A DNA stretch of 64,000 nt from Bombyx mori (lineage: Eukaryota; Arthropoda; Insecta; Lepidoptera; Bombycidae). Of this stretch, positions 24,490 through 36,397 are shown piece by piece. The translations under genes and the position numbers were made by a program. Position 1 is the first letter of the stretch. Each line of letters begins with the position of its first letter. Location of the stretch: contig NC_085112.1 in the NCBI RefSeq assembly GCF_030269925.1, positions 9,239,501 to 9,303,500 on the forward strand, written 5' to 3'. The notes beneath the pieces were generated by a model. The model was not told the origin of the DNA and ran no database searches. It saw only the letters and a list, made by a program, of their open reading frames with translations.

Positions 24490-24932
24490 AGTGCGTCGGC
24501 GTTTCGAGTTGTAGCAGACGTCTCGTGTTTCAGAAGCGTGATACATATCGCATGCAACCGTTCTTTGTGGCGATCTGTGTGTTTACCTGATCCTGTAGAC
24601 CGAATGGCAAACCGTCGACGTCGCCCAAAACACGTCATCACGGATCCTCCTGATCCATTAACGGTGCTTTTAGGCACTACAAGCACCGGTCACCGTCCTC
24701 GTCGAACCTGTCGCTCGCGACGAAGGGCTCGACGAGCGAATTAACCCACAGACACAGCCCACTGAGTTTCTCGCCGGATCTTCTCAGTGGGTCGCGTTTC
24801 CGATCCGGTGGTAGATTCTGCGAAGCACTGCTCTTGCTAGGGTCAGTGTTAGCAACTCTCCGGTTTGAGCCCCGTGAGCTCACCTACACACGCTGAAATA
24901 CCCTTTCAAGGGCATCGGTAGGAAAATAAAAA
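24490..24932 (+). mobile_element. LINE 3' end (family B), longest copy with end of ORF
   Basis: The frame from 24604 (ATGGCAAACCG) to TAA at 24742-24744 encodes an Arg/Pro-rich end (MANRRRRPKHVITDPPDPLT ... RRRARRAN), which looks like the C-terminus of a retrotransposon protein. The family-B 3' UTR follows (CCCACTGAGTTTCTCGCCGG, GATCCGGTGGTAGATTCTGC, GCACTGCTCTTGCTAGGG) up to an A-rich end near 24932. 5'-truncated and inactive. Confidence 0.65.
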
Positions 24933-25132
24933 GAAATCGATCTGTGTTAGTATGTAGGTACCTTTAGTGCTAACTTCGATTGTGAATAATGTAATTAAAA
25001 CTACATTTACGCGTTCACATATATTTTCATTTTATTACATCCGATGTTTCGAATCCTTTGCAGTGTCTGTGTTCTACGACTGACTAGTGTGTGTTGTCTA
25101 CGATTCGCGAAAATCGAAGAATGTGTTCTTGC

Positions 25133-25376
25133 TTTTTTTTTTATTGATTACATGGGTGGACGAGCTCACAGTCCACCTGGTGTTAAGTGGTTACTGGAGC
25201 CCATAGACATCCACAACGGAAATGCGCCACCCACCTTGAGACATAAGTTCTAAGGTCTCAGTATAGTTACAACGGCTGCCCCACCCTTCAAACCGAAACG
25301 CATTACTGCTTCACGGCAGAAATAGGCCGGGTAGTGGTACCTACCCGCGCGGACTCACAAGAGGTCCTACCACCAG
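25133..25376 (-). repeat. Bm1 SINE, tail-only copy
   Basis: Poly(T) at the left, then the Bm1 tail with CCACCTGGTGTTAAGTGG, GCGCCACCCACCTTGAGAC, CGAAACGCATTACTGCTTCA, ending CTACCACCAGTA. No tRNA-like head. Confidence 0.8.
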
Positions 25377-26935
25377 TAAATATAAATGACGTTAACTATT
25401 TCATTTGATCTCAAGAACATTTAATGTGAAAATATTGTAACCAATATAACACCAAATATACCACAAACAAGTGGTATAGCTCGAATATTTAAAACTGAAG
25501 CTTTAATACTAATATTGGATCAAAATAAACTAACTAAGTAACATATATGGTACATAACTTATTCGGTATGAATTAAATCGGAGCTTTTAAAGATAATGAT
25601 GATTCATTTGTTTGTAGATCTCATTAACTAATCTGATGAATTTAAAATTTTAATCTAAGCATATTTCGTTATATATCCGCTCTATATGCTAATCAATAGT
25701 ACATTTAAAGAAATCGTGAATATCGCCTATTATATAATTCGATCATAATCCATTCGTGACACGTTCTAGGCGTGTTTGAGGTTACTGTTGATCTAAAATA
25801 ATATCAACGCATAAAGTAAAATCAAACTTGAATAGCAAGCTACGAATTGTATTAAACTTTCATGGCTATTTACATATTAAAAAATATTGCCAAACGACGA
25901 TTTTTATTTGCGAACGCCTTGATCACGGGTAGACTGAAGATTTCTGGTAAAACTTTACAAAAGTAAAGTAACAAAAAAGTAACTATAAAGGGAGCATACA
26001 TAATATATTTTCGGATTCCAGTAAAAAAAATCGACTTCTCCGTTAGTAATATATGGACCTTGTATAAATAGTTACTGACGATTTAAAGCTTATAACGCCA
26101 TTCTGACCCCATTTGCTAGACATTTCATCCCATATGGTGAAGCTTCTTACAAAGGTGTATTTAAAGGTTACAAAGCCTGTCGCGACAAGAATCATTCTTC
26201 GAGATTAATAGATGAACCAAATTGGAATACAAATTATTTATTTATCTATTAAGAAAACCAGTATTGGACGTAACGAACGTAAATTTATTTACAGTTAATA
26301 TTTGTTATAATGACAATAAAGTTATTGATGAAGCTTTAAATGTCATTCGTTTTGTTGAATGTCACATCATACGAGTATTTACCGTTCCGACAACGATTTC
26401 ACGCCTCAATGTGCGGTATTGTTACACTGAGCTCTGTATACTTGGCAATTTATCATAGGGATACAATGGGTCATGCATAGAATGACATAATAACTTTTGC
26501 GGTATCAGCACAGATAAGATATACACTTGAGATTGACACTGAAAAGTATTGAAATTTTACTGCGGAACGATAAACGATCTAAATCGTTATTTCTCATCAA
26601 CATGCAACAGTAATGTTAACCAGAATTCCGCAATTAAAGAAATATTAACTAAAAAACGCATACATGCCAAGAGTTTTGAATAATAAAATTGTCTACTTTT
26701 CATAATAGGATCATATCGATATTATGATCAGCTTGTAGATTGTGTCACACCTACTGCCAATACCTACATTCAAAACGTTTACTTTTATTAACGCATGTCC
26801 TGTCCTTCAAACACGACATAATAAAAAAAAACATTTTATTAATTATTTTATTAAAAGTCGTCCAACGCGCTATTTAGGCACCGAATATTCTGATGAAACA
26901 CGTATTTAACACATTCACAAATTAATTTCATAATG
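25377..26935. other. How intron 1, AT-rich
   Basis: No repeat or exon recognised. Confidence 0.3.
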
Positions 26936-27305
26936 AATGAAAATGAAACTAACAAAGGCATCTGGGGTAGGGTGGACCTTGTCACAGGACGTCGGTCTTC
27001 TTTTTCTCCCTCTTCTTCTCTCTCAGGTGGCGCCGGAGTCCGAGATAACCCGGTCTGTTACCCCTCTTGACCGGGTATCCGTAAACGGATTCCCCAGCGT
27101 TAAAAAAAAGGTTGGACCTTGTCTCAAGGTGAGTGATGACATTCCATCATTCATTGTGGTGGAACACCAGGAGGCCCGTGAAGCTTGTTCACCCGTCTAT
27201 TTTTTTTTGTTTTTGTTTTTTTTTTTTCGTGTAGGCATACGAGCGTACGGCCACCTGGTGGTGAGTTACCTTCGCTCATCGCTTTGCAGACTACTTGCGA
27301 TTTAG
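26936..27305. repeat. Composite GC-richer repeat debris
   Basis: Contains GGTGGACCTTGTC at 26972 and GTTGGACCTTGTCTCAAGG at 27111, a pyrimidine run (TCTTTTTCTCCCTCTTCTTC), and at 27230-27265 AGGCATACGAGCGTACGGCC with CACCTGGTGGTGAGTTACC. This last part resembles a common lepidopteran repeat (cacctgatggtgagt). The frame open across it is not a recognisable protein. Confidence 0.4.
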
Positions 27306-28243
27306 TAACTCTCGTAAATCAAAATTGTGCAAATTGATGGAAACATTTTATGAATCAGTCATTTATGTTAGAATGGTTTTATTAAAATAGATAGAACAAA
27401 CAGTTTGTATCTCTATATACGGGTATGGGTCGTGTTTTAAACGCCACCTACACCTCGCTCTGTAAGAAAATCCATATATGCGCCTATGGGCGTTCTGGCC
27501 AAGACACACGGCGAATTGGAACTCTTTGTTGTAAATTAATTGATGACTGTTTTTGCGGTGGGCGATTTCCCTTCGATATCGAAATCATCTAATGTAGGCG
27601 GCAGGTGACTAAAAGAGTGCCAAGGAAATAAAGTTAATGCTTTTGCTTTTGTAATCATGGTTTCGTATCGAGTGTAGGAGGAATCAATGGGAGCAATTTT
27701 TTTTCGTTCGCTATCATTAAGTATTGGTAAATAAGGTCTAAATTCATAATCATTTTTTTCAAAACTAAATGCTGTAAGCTTTGAATTCTCATGATGCCAC
27801 TAAATTCCGTTGCTACTGAAATTACATGCATAGTTTAATACGGAAAAGTAATGTCGACTTCGAAATCTTCCTATGCTACAGCTAGGTCTGAAATTTTTCA
27901 AAAACTTGGACTGGCTTTTTTCAGCGACAACCCTGCAAGACCATGGTTTGATCGTCGTTGACTTCATTACAGATCTTTGATGGTATAGTAATAGTGAAAT
28001 CATCAGTCGAAGAATCCGGGCGATAACAGAATACAGCATAAAACAGAGAGCTGAAATTGCATTCACTATAAAATCGATAACCGATAGTCCATCCATCATT
28101 ATTTGTCTTTCTAGAATATTCTAAATATGGCATCCACTTTGCCAATTTCGCCTTGCCTAAAAAACGCTGTTGATAGATATTAGAATACCGCTTTCCAATT
28201 TCAATGTGTGATAACGAATATATATGTTCCCCCTACATAATCG
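27306..28243. other. How intron 1, nothing recognised
   Basis: Open frames at 27800-28145 on the minus strand lack domains. Confidence 0.25.
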
Positions 28244-28367
28244 TGGGTAGCTTAACACTTGCTAAAACTAAGCTTAGCAAGAGCAGTGCTTCTCAGATTC
28301 AGCCACCCGATCGAAATCGCCTCTAACTGATAAATTCCGGCGAGAAATTCAGTGGGTTGTATGGTAT
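28244..28367 (-). repeat. LINE 3'-end fragment (family B), degenerate
   Basis: AGCAAGAGCAGTGCTTCTCA, a CACCCGATCGAAATCG stretch and TTCCGGCGAGAAATTCAGTG match the family-B 3' UTR in minus orientation. Confidence 0.55.
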
Positions 28368-28386
28368 GGGACATGTACCAATCTAT

Positions 28387-28600
28387 ACATATATAAATGA
28401 AATGCTGTTCGTTAGTCTCGATAAAACTCGAGGACGGCTGGACCGATTTGGCTAATTTTGGTCTTGAATCATTTGTGGAAGTCCAGAGAAGGTTTAAAAG
28501 GCAGATAAATATAAAAATGCTCGAAATAAAAAAACAATTTTATTTTCCCTTTGATATGTCCCCCGTCGGACGGATTCTTTTTGTTTGTTTTAAGTTTATT
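28387..28600 (+). repeat. Helitron-like or related repeat fragment
   Basis: ATCTATACATATATAAATG, GAAATGCTGTTCGTTAGTCTC and ACGGCTGGACCGATTTGGC are words I recognise from dispersed lepidopteran repeats of the CTATACTAATATTATAAA kind. No clean 3' end. Confidence 0.5.
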
Positions 28601-28920
28601 TAATACAAAAGTTTATAACTAATAAAATAAAATAATGCATTATTTTTTTCTTCTAAAATCTACACTAACCAAAACAAGGTTTGATTGTTTTAGTTTAGTC
28701 ACGTTGAAGTGGCCGTGAAGTGGAAGTAAACCACTGCAGCTATTTCAACTACCGTTCATTCAGAGTCGTACACTTAAATAAATTATTTCAAGGACCGCGC
28801 TTGAAGTTGCCGAGTTACTCAATATCTCTAATTATAGATGCACAGATGACATAATCGTAGCATTAGGGTTTCAATACAATACGCCTATACATACATTAAA
28901 ATTTAGGTTCAAATTATCTA

Positions 28921-29159
28921 CTGCTGGTAGGACCTCTTGTGAGTCCGTGCGGGTAGGTACCACCGCCCTGCCTATTTCTGCCGTGAAGCAGTAATGCGTT
29001 TCGGTTTGAAGGGTAGGGCAGCCGTTGTAACTATACTGAGATCTTAGAACTTATCAAGGTAGGTGTCGCATTTACGTTGTCAATGTCTATGGGCTCTAGT
29101 AACCACTTAACATCAGGTGGGCTGTGAGCTCGTCCAACCATCTAAGCAATAAAAAAAAA
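28921..29159 (+). repeat. Bm1 SINE, tail-only copy
   Basis: From CTGCTGGTAGGACCTCTTG to CCATCTAAGCAATAAAAAAA. A complete tail; the head is absent. Confidence 0.8.
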
Positions 29160-29839
29160 TAACGAAATTATAATCCTTACTAAAATTGATATGAATCTAT
29201 ATAGGTCCACGTTTGCTTTAAGCGCCAATGTTAAAACATAACTTGGTTTAACTGATTGATTGAATGGGAATCGTTATATCGACGATTAAAGTGTTTGTTA
29301 AACTAATGAATTGTTATATTACCAACTCATATGTTTTCCTATGCCACTTCAAAAGCTGACGTAATGTTATTAATGTAAGCGTTTTTTATAATCAATTTCA
29401 TTGAGTTGATCGACGTCTCATTAAGGGACCTCTGAACTTTGTGTCACATAGACAATAGTTCCTCAATCAATTAGTTGTCTAGCTCCGTGGGTGGTCCAGT
29501 CGGATATATTGCTTCATAATCAATAAAAATGCGCCTCTATTCGTGTCAAGTCAACTGACGGGTTGATGTGTTGGGCTTCATGCGCTAGATATGTAATGTA
29601 CACTGTATGATGCGGCGCCAAATCCGGACAGAAATGTATACAAATTGAAACGGAAAACAAATTTTGCTTTTGAAGTTTCTACTTGTCTAAAACAAAATAC
29701 CTTTAGAATTATTTTTTAACGTATTCCTTTTTTTTGTTTGTTAAGTTTTCCCTTTTCAATTGTCTTGTACGGCCAACATAACGCAATTCGACTTGTTGAA
29801 TAATTGTAAATTACCAACAATTTAACACTGGCTTCGCAA

Positions 29840-30200
29840 CATGGAGTAATAATTTATACGAAGCTCGAAAAAGGCAGCGTGAGATAGTCAAGATGTTTGG
29901 TTTGAATCGACAATGCTTTTCTATGATCAATAAACAAGAGAACCGAAATAGCCTTCTGTTAAAAGCTCAGTAAGATTCGTTAGATCATGACCGTCTACAA
30001 GTGATCAAGCGAATGTTATATCGAAATCCTTGGGCTATGGTACGGAAAATATTTCGAGAGCTGGACATCGTAATTTCATAGTGCAACATGTTTTCATTAA
30101 GACCTTCAAAATGACAGTGTATAAGATACGAAATAAAACGGTAAAATTTTTACAGAACGTCACGCAGGCATGCAACGGAAGTGACATCAAACTACTATTC
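29840..30200 (+). pseudogene. mariner/Tc1-like transposase N-terminal relic
   Basis: Conceptual translation gives IYEARKRQREIVKMFGLNRQ CFSMINKQ, then after a stop DRLQVIKRMLYRNPWAMVRK IFRELDIV. This is the layout of the two helix-turn-helix DNA-binding motifs of mariner/Tc1 transposases (R.....I.K.F...R......IN.. and ..I.R.L.RNP....RKI.REL). Stops interrupt it and no catalytic domain follows, so it is a dead fragment. Element ends were not located. Confidence 0.45.
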
Positions 30201-30954
30201 AAATTAAGTACTTGTCAAATGTCAGTAGTAGTAGTTGTTGTATTTTTTCAACTGGAAAGGCAAATATATCATACCATACAGCGTAATATTATGTAATTTT
30301 TTTGTGAAAAATGTTAATAGGAATTGAAATGAAATGAAAAGAATTTGGAACGTTAATCAAATAGCATGAAATTAAATTAGTCAATCCAATTGGCAAAATA
30401 TTAGTCATTTACAATTTAGAAATCTAAACATAATGTGACTGTCAACACTGAGGTTTGAGATTGACATTTAACAGACTTTTGGCGGGAACATATCTTCCTT
30501 TTTCCCTACCTCTAAGTCTCGGAAATCTAAAGTTTTAGATTTGTATAAATATAAGCAAGACTTATAAATTAGTTCGCCAAAAAAGTTTCACTTCTGACAT
30601 GTGTATTTTGTACGCACGCACTTTTTTTTATTGGAGTCTCAAAGTGAACTAATAAAGATACCTTCGACAAACCCTGGAGACTTTCTTTCCTTACAATTAG
30701 CACTTATTAGCAAACGACTATACCGAATTCTGAATTTTTACCGAATCCTGCTCGTTTAAGGTCCCTTTTTTTGTTCTAAAGTATGACCGCCAGGTTCATC
30801 TGACTTGAGCTTGGATTAGTGTTTAGTCTATTTTTGAGTCAAGCGACTGTGGACATTACGCAGTGTGTTGATGCTCTGAAGGTAACACTAATTCGGGACT
30901 GGACAAAATAACAAAAGACTAAGTACCGAAAATTCATTGTGAAATTTATTAATA

Positions 30955-31585
30955 CAGTCAAAACAGTTTACTGCGACATCGTTTAATACAACATGCCGGT
31001 TATAACAACCTAGAACAAAGGTCCCGGCTGAATGCCATATGACCGTATTATTAAAAATATTGCTTTCTACGACATTGGTAATAACGACATACCTCATAAA
31101 ACGACCACATTCAACTAATATTTCGGAGAATTAGATCTGTTAGAACGACCGGCTAAGCTGTATTGTAAACAATTTGAATAGGTATCCACATTTGTCTTCA
31201 ATGGCGTTTAAAATCAGTAAAGAAAACAATAGGATTTAGTTTAGTGTAGGGTCTTTTCTAATTCTTAGAAACAAAACACGTGCATGCGGTAGTCAAAGCC
31301 CGCTTCTTCATATCTCTTCAGTTAGATTGTTACTTATCTATACAACAGACGCACCAAAACTTTGTGGAGTTATTCGTGAAACTTTCAAAATGTCGCAAAG
31401 AAAAAGAAAACAAATTAATATTGAAGAAAAATCGCGTATTATGTAAATATATTTTTCCAATAATTCCCTATCGATTTGTTTGTACTTGCACGATACACAT
31501 TAAACATCACCGGTTGTTACGACTATCGGTTTTTACGACTGAATATGAGCAGTCCCTTCGATGTCGTTATAACAGATTTTGACTG
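30955..31585 (+). mobile_element. pogo/Tigger-like element, internally deleted (631 bp)
   Basis: Ends are CAGTCAAAACAGTTTACTGC at the left and ATAACAGATTTTGACTG at the right, imperfect inverted repeats that extend through CGACATCG. TA flanks both sides (30953-30954 and 31586-31587), as for pogo/Tc1-mariner insertion. Subterminal copies of an AACGAC/ATAACGACAT motif are scattered inside. A start of transposase is still present at 31390, reading MSQRKRKQINIEEKSRIM, like the MSKRKR...LEEK start of pogo/Tigger transposases. The rest is lost. Confidence 0.7.
31390..31446 (+). pseudogene. N-terminal stub of pogo/Tigger transposase
   Basis: Eighteen codons (MSQRKRKQINIEEKSRIM) followed by a stop, inside the 30955-31585 element. 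The basic SQRKRK and the IEEK helix start match the CENP-B-type helix-turn-helix entrance of pogo-family transposases. It ends just before the right terminal region, showing internal deletion. Confidence 0.45.
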
Positions 31586-33230
31586 TATTTGATATATAGT
31601 TTTACTGTGAGTAACGTACAAGTACGAATAAAAAACTTAAAAAAATGCAATAAAAAAATTCAATTTTTATTTTATTAATACTTTTTTTATTATTTTATGA
31701 AAAAGATAATGAAAAAAATTTATCATAAATTGATTGTCTACATTGTTCGCTTTCAAATGACACCTCTTTCGTCTTCTTAAGACGTTTACATTGATATCAA
31801 TGATTAAATTAGTCCAGGCGCCTGAGCTGCGAAGTAAAAAAAAAACAAAATGGCTGCCATTCTAGTATGGCGCGACCAAAGAAAAGTAGTATAGTGATTT
31901 GTCGATAAAAATACCCATATTTTACTCCCCTTAAATCTCCGACACTGGTGCACGGACACATTGTATAGTTGACATTGTGTTTACGATTTTCCTATGTTGT
32001 TAAATCTACATGCATTGCATCGCAAAAAATAGACTAATTAGCTGCTGTTCACTCGAGGAGCAAATAGCCAGAACAAAATAATATAATTCACACTTATACG
32101 CTTGTCAGCGGGATTTTCTTTAAAGAATGTCTTAACATATTATTATTTTTTTCATAATATTCTATCGTGCCCAGTTTGACACGCGTAAAAAATAGAGTGA
32201 GTGCCAAAACTTTCAGACACATTAGCACACTCCTTCGAGAGAGGCAGTTATTTCCGACAACTACCTCCACTTTGATATGAGTTCAGTCTAAATGAATCGC
32301 AAAATGTTATTGGCAAACATCCGTTCTTTAAGCCTGTTTGACAATTAGAAATGTATTAAGGCGAAGCGCTTGTTTGTTTAGAGCTGCTAGAGATTAGTTT
32401 TGACAGTAATCTGAATGGAATTCAAAGGTAAAATTTAAAATAGTTCTAGTGTCTCGAAATCGACCAGTAAATTCTGCCGTTTATTAAATATTAAAACGTG
32501 ATCTTTCCGTTACAAAAATCTAAACAGTGCTAGCGTTTACTGTAGTTTTTTTTTTGCTTGCTTTACGTACATCTAAATGAATATCAATATTGTACATTAT
32601 CCTGTCAATGTAGAACAATGTTCTTAAATATAAGCACTTATTACTAAACCAATAATGCTGCCGCAGAATTTTTGTGGCGCGTCAATATTGCTAGTTAAAT
32701 ACTAAACTTTTTAAAACGTCTCAGTTGCATCACGCGTGCTCGTGCCAACTCAACTAAGATGTTACACGGATTGCACAACAGTAGACATATCGTCCGATTT
32801 ATGAGTATATTGACATATGCAAATGTTTTGGCAATTAACAATGTAACCGGTCGATCAATCGACTTCCGGAATTATTAGAATAAAAACTAATTTAGAAATT
32901 ATGCATTACATAAGTCTAGATTTTGTAGACGTTAAAACATTTTTATTTACTTTTTAAAATTTACTTTTTAAAATTTATAGTCATATGTATGTATGTAATA
33001 AAATAACTCTAACAGCATTCGATAGACAGAAATACTAAAACGCTGTATTGATTTTACTTTATTTATGTAACGCACCGTCGTTACACCAGAGAGTAAGCGC
33101 TTCAAATTTATTTGAAAGAAAAAGAAAAAAAAAACAAGTTGTTATTATTAAGATGTATCAAACAATACGTGCCCTTCTTAAGCTATTGCATAGCTTCTAT
33201 CGCGGTCATCGTATTGTTGATATAAATAAA
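31586..33230. other. How intron 1, nothing recognised
   Basis: AT-rich; a short direct repeat (TTTACTTTTTAAAATT twice near 32945-32980). Confidence 0.3.
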
Positions 33231-33247
33231 TATTTATGTAGGTACCT

Positions 33248-33706
33248 TTCTTTTTTTTTCCGGGCCGGGGGCCGAACCTCCTACGAGGTCCCCGCGCCTA
33301 GGGGGCACGCGGGGTATGTGAGACTCAACGATCTGCAGGTGTTGAGAGCAGATAGCGGGCCCAAGGATCTTAGGGCCCACCCACTAAATGACTACCCTGC
33401 ACTCTTACACCCGACGTCCGATCTCCGTCCGGGGTCAGAACCCGGTCAGAGTAGGGGGGTTCCCGCGGTCAACACTAAAACCAGACACGCGGCGCCACCC
33501 CGAGAACGCCCGACCGACGGGTCTCTGCGGTACGGCGGCCCTACCAGGCCGCCCAGGCGATGCCGCTGGTGTTCCGGGATACCCCGCTGGGCCAGAACCA
33601 GCCTGCCGGGTCGGAACGCGATACACCGCCGACCGGGTTGCTCTTCCACAGTATGTTCGGTGACGACAGCGACGACGAAAATGCGTATGTAGGTATTATT
33701 ATTGGG
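33248..33706 (-). mobile_element. GC-rich LINE 3' end with 17-bp target duplication
   Basis: A strongly GC-rich segment (GGGCCGGGGGCCGAACCTCC, CCCGCGCCTAGGGGGCACGC) in AT-rich DNA. Its left end is a T-run (poly(A) on the minus strand). Flanks TATTTATGTAGGTACCT (33231-33247) and TATTTATGTAGGAACCT (33707-33723) match in 16 of 17 positions, so the insertion is defined on both sides. It is a 5'-truncated non-LTR retrotransposon on the minus strand; clade not identified. Long open frames here (up to 214 codons) are by-products of GC content. Confidence 0.7.
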
Positions 33707-33839
33707 TATTTATGTAGGAACCTACCCTGACAATCAACAAAACGACTTCCACGATGAGGGTACAAAACTGCTTAGTAAAATGTAAACAGCTAAATTAATG
33801 AAATTTATAAATAAATTGTTCTTATAGATAGTGGTAAGG

Positions 33840-34245
33840 AATTCAAAGCCCGCACGAATCGAAAAGACTCCTGCTTATTTCTGCCGCATAGCAATCTTAT
33901 TGAATTCGGTTTGGAACGTATTCAAATATACTTTGAAATATTTTGTCAGGCTTGCCGGCTGCTGAAGGGCTCTGTGGACCGTTGAATTAACATTGAAACG
34001 CTAGACTTATCTACTAATAAACGCGATGTAACGCCGCATGGGGCAGGACGTGTTATTACTATATATTATTTCGCGAATATCGCCATCCCCATTGAGATAT
34101 AAAAACGAAATCCTCAATTGCTTGTAAAACGTGTGCTTACACAATCATGTTTGGAATGAAATTTCGACCCATATCTCAAGGCGGGTAGCGGCATTACATT
34201 TAAGATTTTACGAACGCGACATTGGTAGCGGCCCAGCCTTTAATA
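33840..34245 (+). repeat. Very old Bm1 tail split by other DNA
   Basis: CTGCTTATTTCTGCCGCATAG then ATTCGGTTTGGAACG (33870-33920), and later CCCATATCTCAAGGCGGGTA and GCGGCATTACATTTAAG (34170-34205), follow the order of the Bm1 tail. About 230 unrelated bases lie in between. Many substitutions. Confidence 0.4.
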
Positions 34246-35410
34246 CCACTATCAAATAAGTAATTACGTACGTGTTTTGTTACGTGCGTAACAACTATTT
34301 TAAATTATTTCATCGAATCTATTGTTCTTTAAAGACGTTGTTGTTTTTAGTTACGTGTGCCAAATTCGAATGATAATTCTCTGTTTTGAATTTGCTTTGA
34401 TAACGTTATTTCGAAAGCGGGTCATAAATTTTGCACGAAATTTTATTGTCAAACGCATAGCCGGTATTAGAATAAATGTTATAGTATTTTAGTAACAATT
34501 GAAATATAAAATTTAGCTACTACGAAATTTAGTATCGCTGTCACCAAGCTAGTGTCGCATATTCGAAGCCTTTCTTTTATGTTAATGACGAAATGTGAGT
34601 TTATGCAAATGTGTAGTATAATTTAAAAAAAAAAACGACTACTTTTAATTGGTGTAGAAAAAAAATCTAATTCTAATGCTTGCGTTTTAAATAAGTGGTA
34701 TTACAGAGTTTATAAAAACTAGTTAAATTAATTTGTTTTTTGCTATTCATGTAAAGTACAGTTTTATTTAGAAGATCAAGATAAATGCAGCTACTTGTGT
34801 TTTAAATTATAGTGTATTTTCTTTATTTCAATTATTTTCATCAATGTTAATATACATACTTCTATATAACGTCTAATATATACTCTGCCTTATTTTAGAA
34901 TTTTATGGGGATATTGAAATGTTAATATTGTTTCATAAAATATGGTCAAAACCATGGTGAAAACAAAAATTTCCTGGAAGTCCCTGATTAGGTTCGCCTC
35001 AGTTTTTTAAATAACATCCCATTTTGCAGTTTATAAGATTAACTTAAAGGCATTATTCGTAACGAACCATTTCTTCTTGGAAACATTCCCATTGTATTAT
35101 TACGTTCTAGTTAATGAGAAAGTCGTTGTCCTATCATTATAATCAAGCTAGTTAGTACATTTCTACTATGTACGCTAAACTTGGACTGTCTATTAACAAC
35201 AAAACGTCTTTAATACGTGAATAAGTTAGTAATAGACATACAAATTTCCTTAGCTGTGTAGAGGTCGAACCACCACAATAAAATATTTAAAAAGTAGATA
35301 AGTTTCTAGCTAGCGAACCGTAGTAATTTGAAAAATATTTCACATCTTACATTTTATTACGTTGCTGTCTTTTGTTGTTTTATTTCATTCAAAAGGCAAA
35401 CTTAATGAAC
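34246..35410. other. How intron 1, nothing recognised
   Basis: AT-rich sequence without supported elements. Confidence 0.3.
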
Positions 35411-35558
35411 GCCAACCCACTGACTTTCTCGTCGGATCTTCTCAGTGAGTCGCGATTGCGATCCGGTGGTAGATTATACTAAACACTATTCTGGCTAGGA
35501 CCAGTGTTAGCACATTCTCTCAGGTTGGCACCGTGAGCTTACCTACCGGTCACTGCAA
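35411..35558 (+). repeat. LINE 3'-end fragment (family B)
   Basis: CCAACCCACTGACTTTCTCG, GATCTTCTCAGTGAGTCGCG and GATCCGGTGGTAGATT match the family-B 3' UTR in plus orientation. Confidence 0.65.
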
Positions 35559-35635
35559 CAATTAAATAATTGAACTGCTACATAATGTAAAATATTTCAC
35601 ATTCAGTAAAGGGAAGGCAAAAGTAGGTACTATTA

Positions 35636-36394
35636 GGCCCTTCGTACACAAAGCTACGCAAGTCTTCGATACTAATGTTGTTAAAGACATTAGTATCAAG
35701 TCGCGAGTATCGAGTAGCGCACGGTCCGTACACACGACAATGAATCGCAAAACGGGAGTTGCCTATTTAGTCACTGTACCATTAATATACCATTAATTTA
35801 ACATAAGATATTACTTGTTGTATTATTTATGTTTTAGTGGAAACGGATATCTGGTACGCTAGATAATGATCCTAGATTACAATAACAGCGTCGGCAATCC
35901 GGCTTACAACATCGGCTATCATAATGAAATGTGCACAAAATTCGTGTAAATACCTAAAACAAAAGCTTAATAAAAAGAATTTACTGCCTAATAGTGTTTT
36001 TTCTTTACAAAACTATGTACTGACTATTTTTAAAACTATAAAAATATACCAATCTGTTATATTAATGGCTTTTCCTACGGCTACGAAAAGCTTTTTCTGT
36101 TATTTCCTTTTTTGAGTATTCCTTTAATTTATGATTATATAAACAAGAATATTTTTCCACCTCAGAAACAAATTTAATATTAAAAAATTGCTCCGCCATC
36201 TTGGAAATCGCCGAGACTTATGTAGCGAAGATCTCGACAGGCAGGTAGCGCGCGATTGGCACGACGCGAGTCGCGGGACGAATATCGGCGACGCGACTCG
36301 TGTACGAACCTCAATGGATTTGTATGGCGGTAGTCGCTTGGAGACTAAAATCGTCGAGTATCTAAGATTTGCGTAGCCTTGTGTACGAAGGGCC
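35636..36394 (-). mobile_element. PIF/Harbinger derivative (759 bp) with TTA target duplication
   Basis: Inverted ends GGCCCTTCGTACACAAAGCT and AGCCTTGTGTACGAAGGGCC are flanked by TTA on both sides (35633-35635 and 36395-36397). A 3-bp TTA/TAA duplication and GGCC-type ends are typical of PIF/Harbinger. The inverted repeat continues imperfectly through CTACGCAAGTCTTCGATACT. On the minus strand it still encodes the start of a MADF protein, the usual accessory protein of this superfamily. Confidence 0.8.
36062..36199 (-). pseudogene. Truncated MADF-domain protein of Harbinger element
   Basis: Forty-five codons from an ATG in AAGATGGCGG context to TAA. Residues FVSEVEKYSCLYNHKLKEYS KKEITEKAFRSR follow the MADF pattern (fi..Ve..p.LYd....eY......ekaW..i). 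The Trp usual at the end of that pattern is Phe here, and the remaining two thirds of the domain are gone. Harbinger elements commonly encode a Myb/SANT/MADF protein next to the DDE transposase, which fits the location inside 35636-36394. Confidence 0.65.
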
Positions 36395-36397
36395 TTA

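Noticed and set aside
24444..24883. Minus-strand open frames as genes
   Set aside because: They are the opposite strand of the LINE family-B 3' end.
33048..33692. 214-codon open frame as a gene
   Set aside because: It starts in unique AT-rich DNA and runs across the border of a GC-rich LINE insertion; three frames are open there on both strands because of composition.
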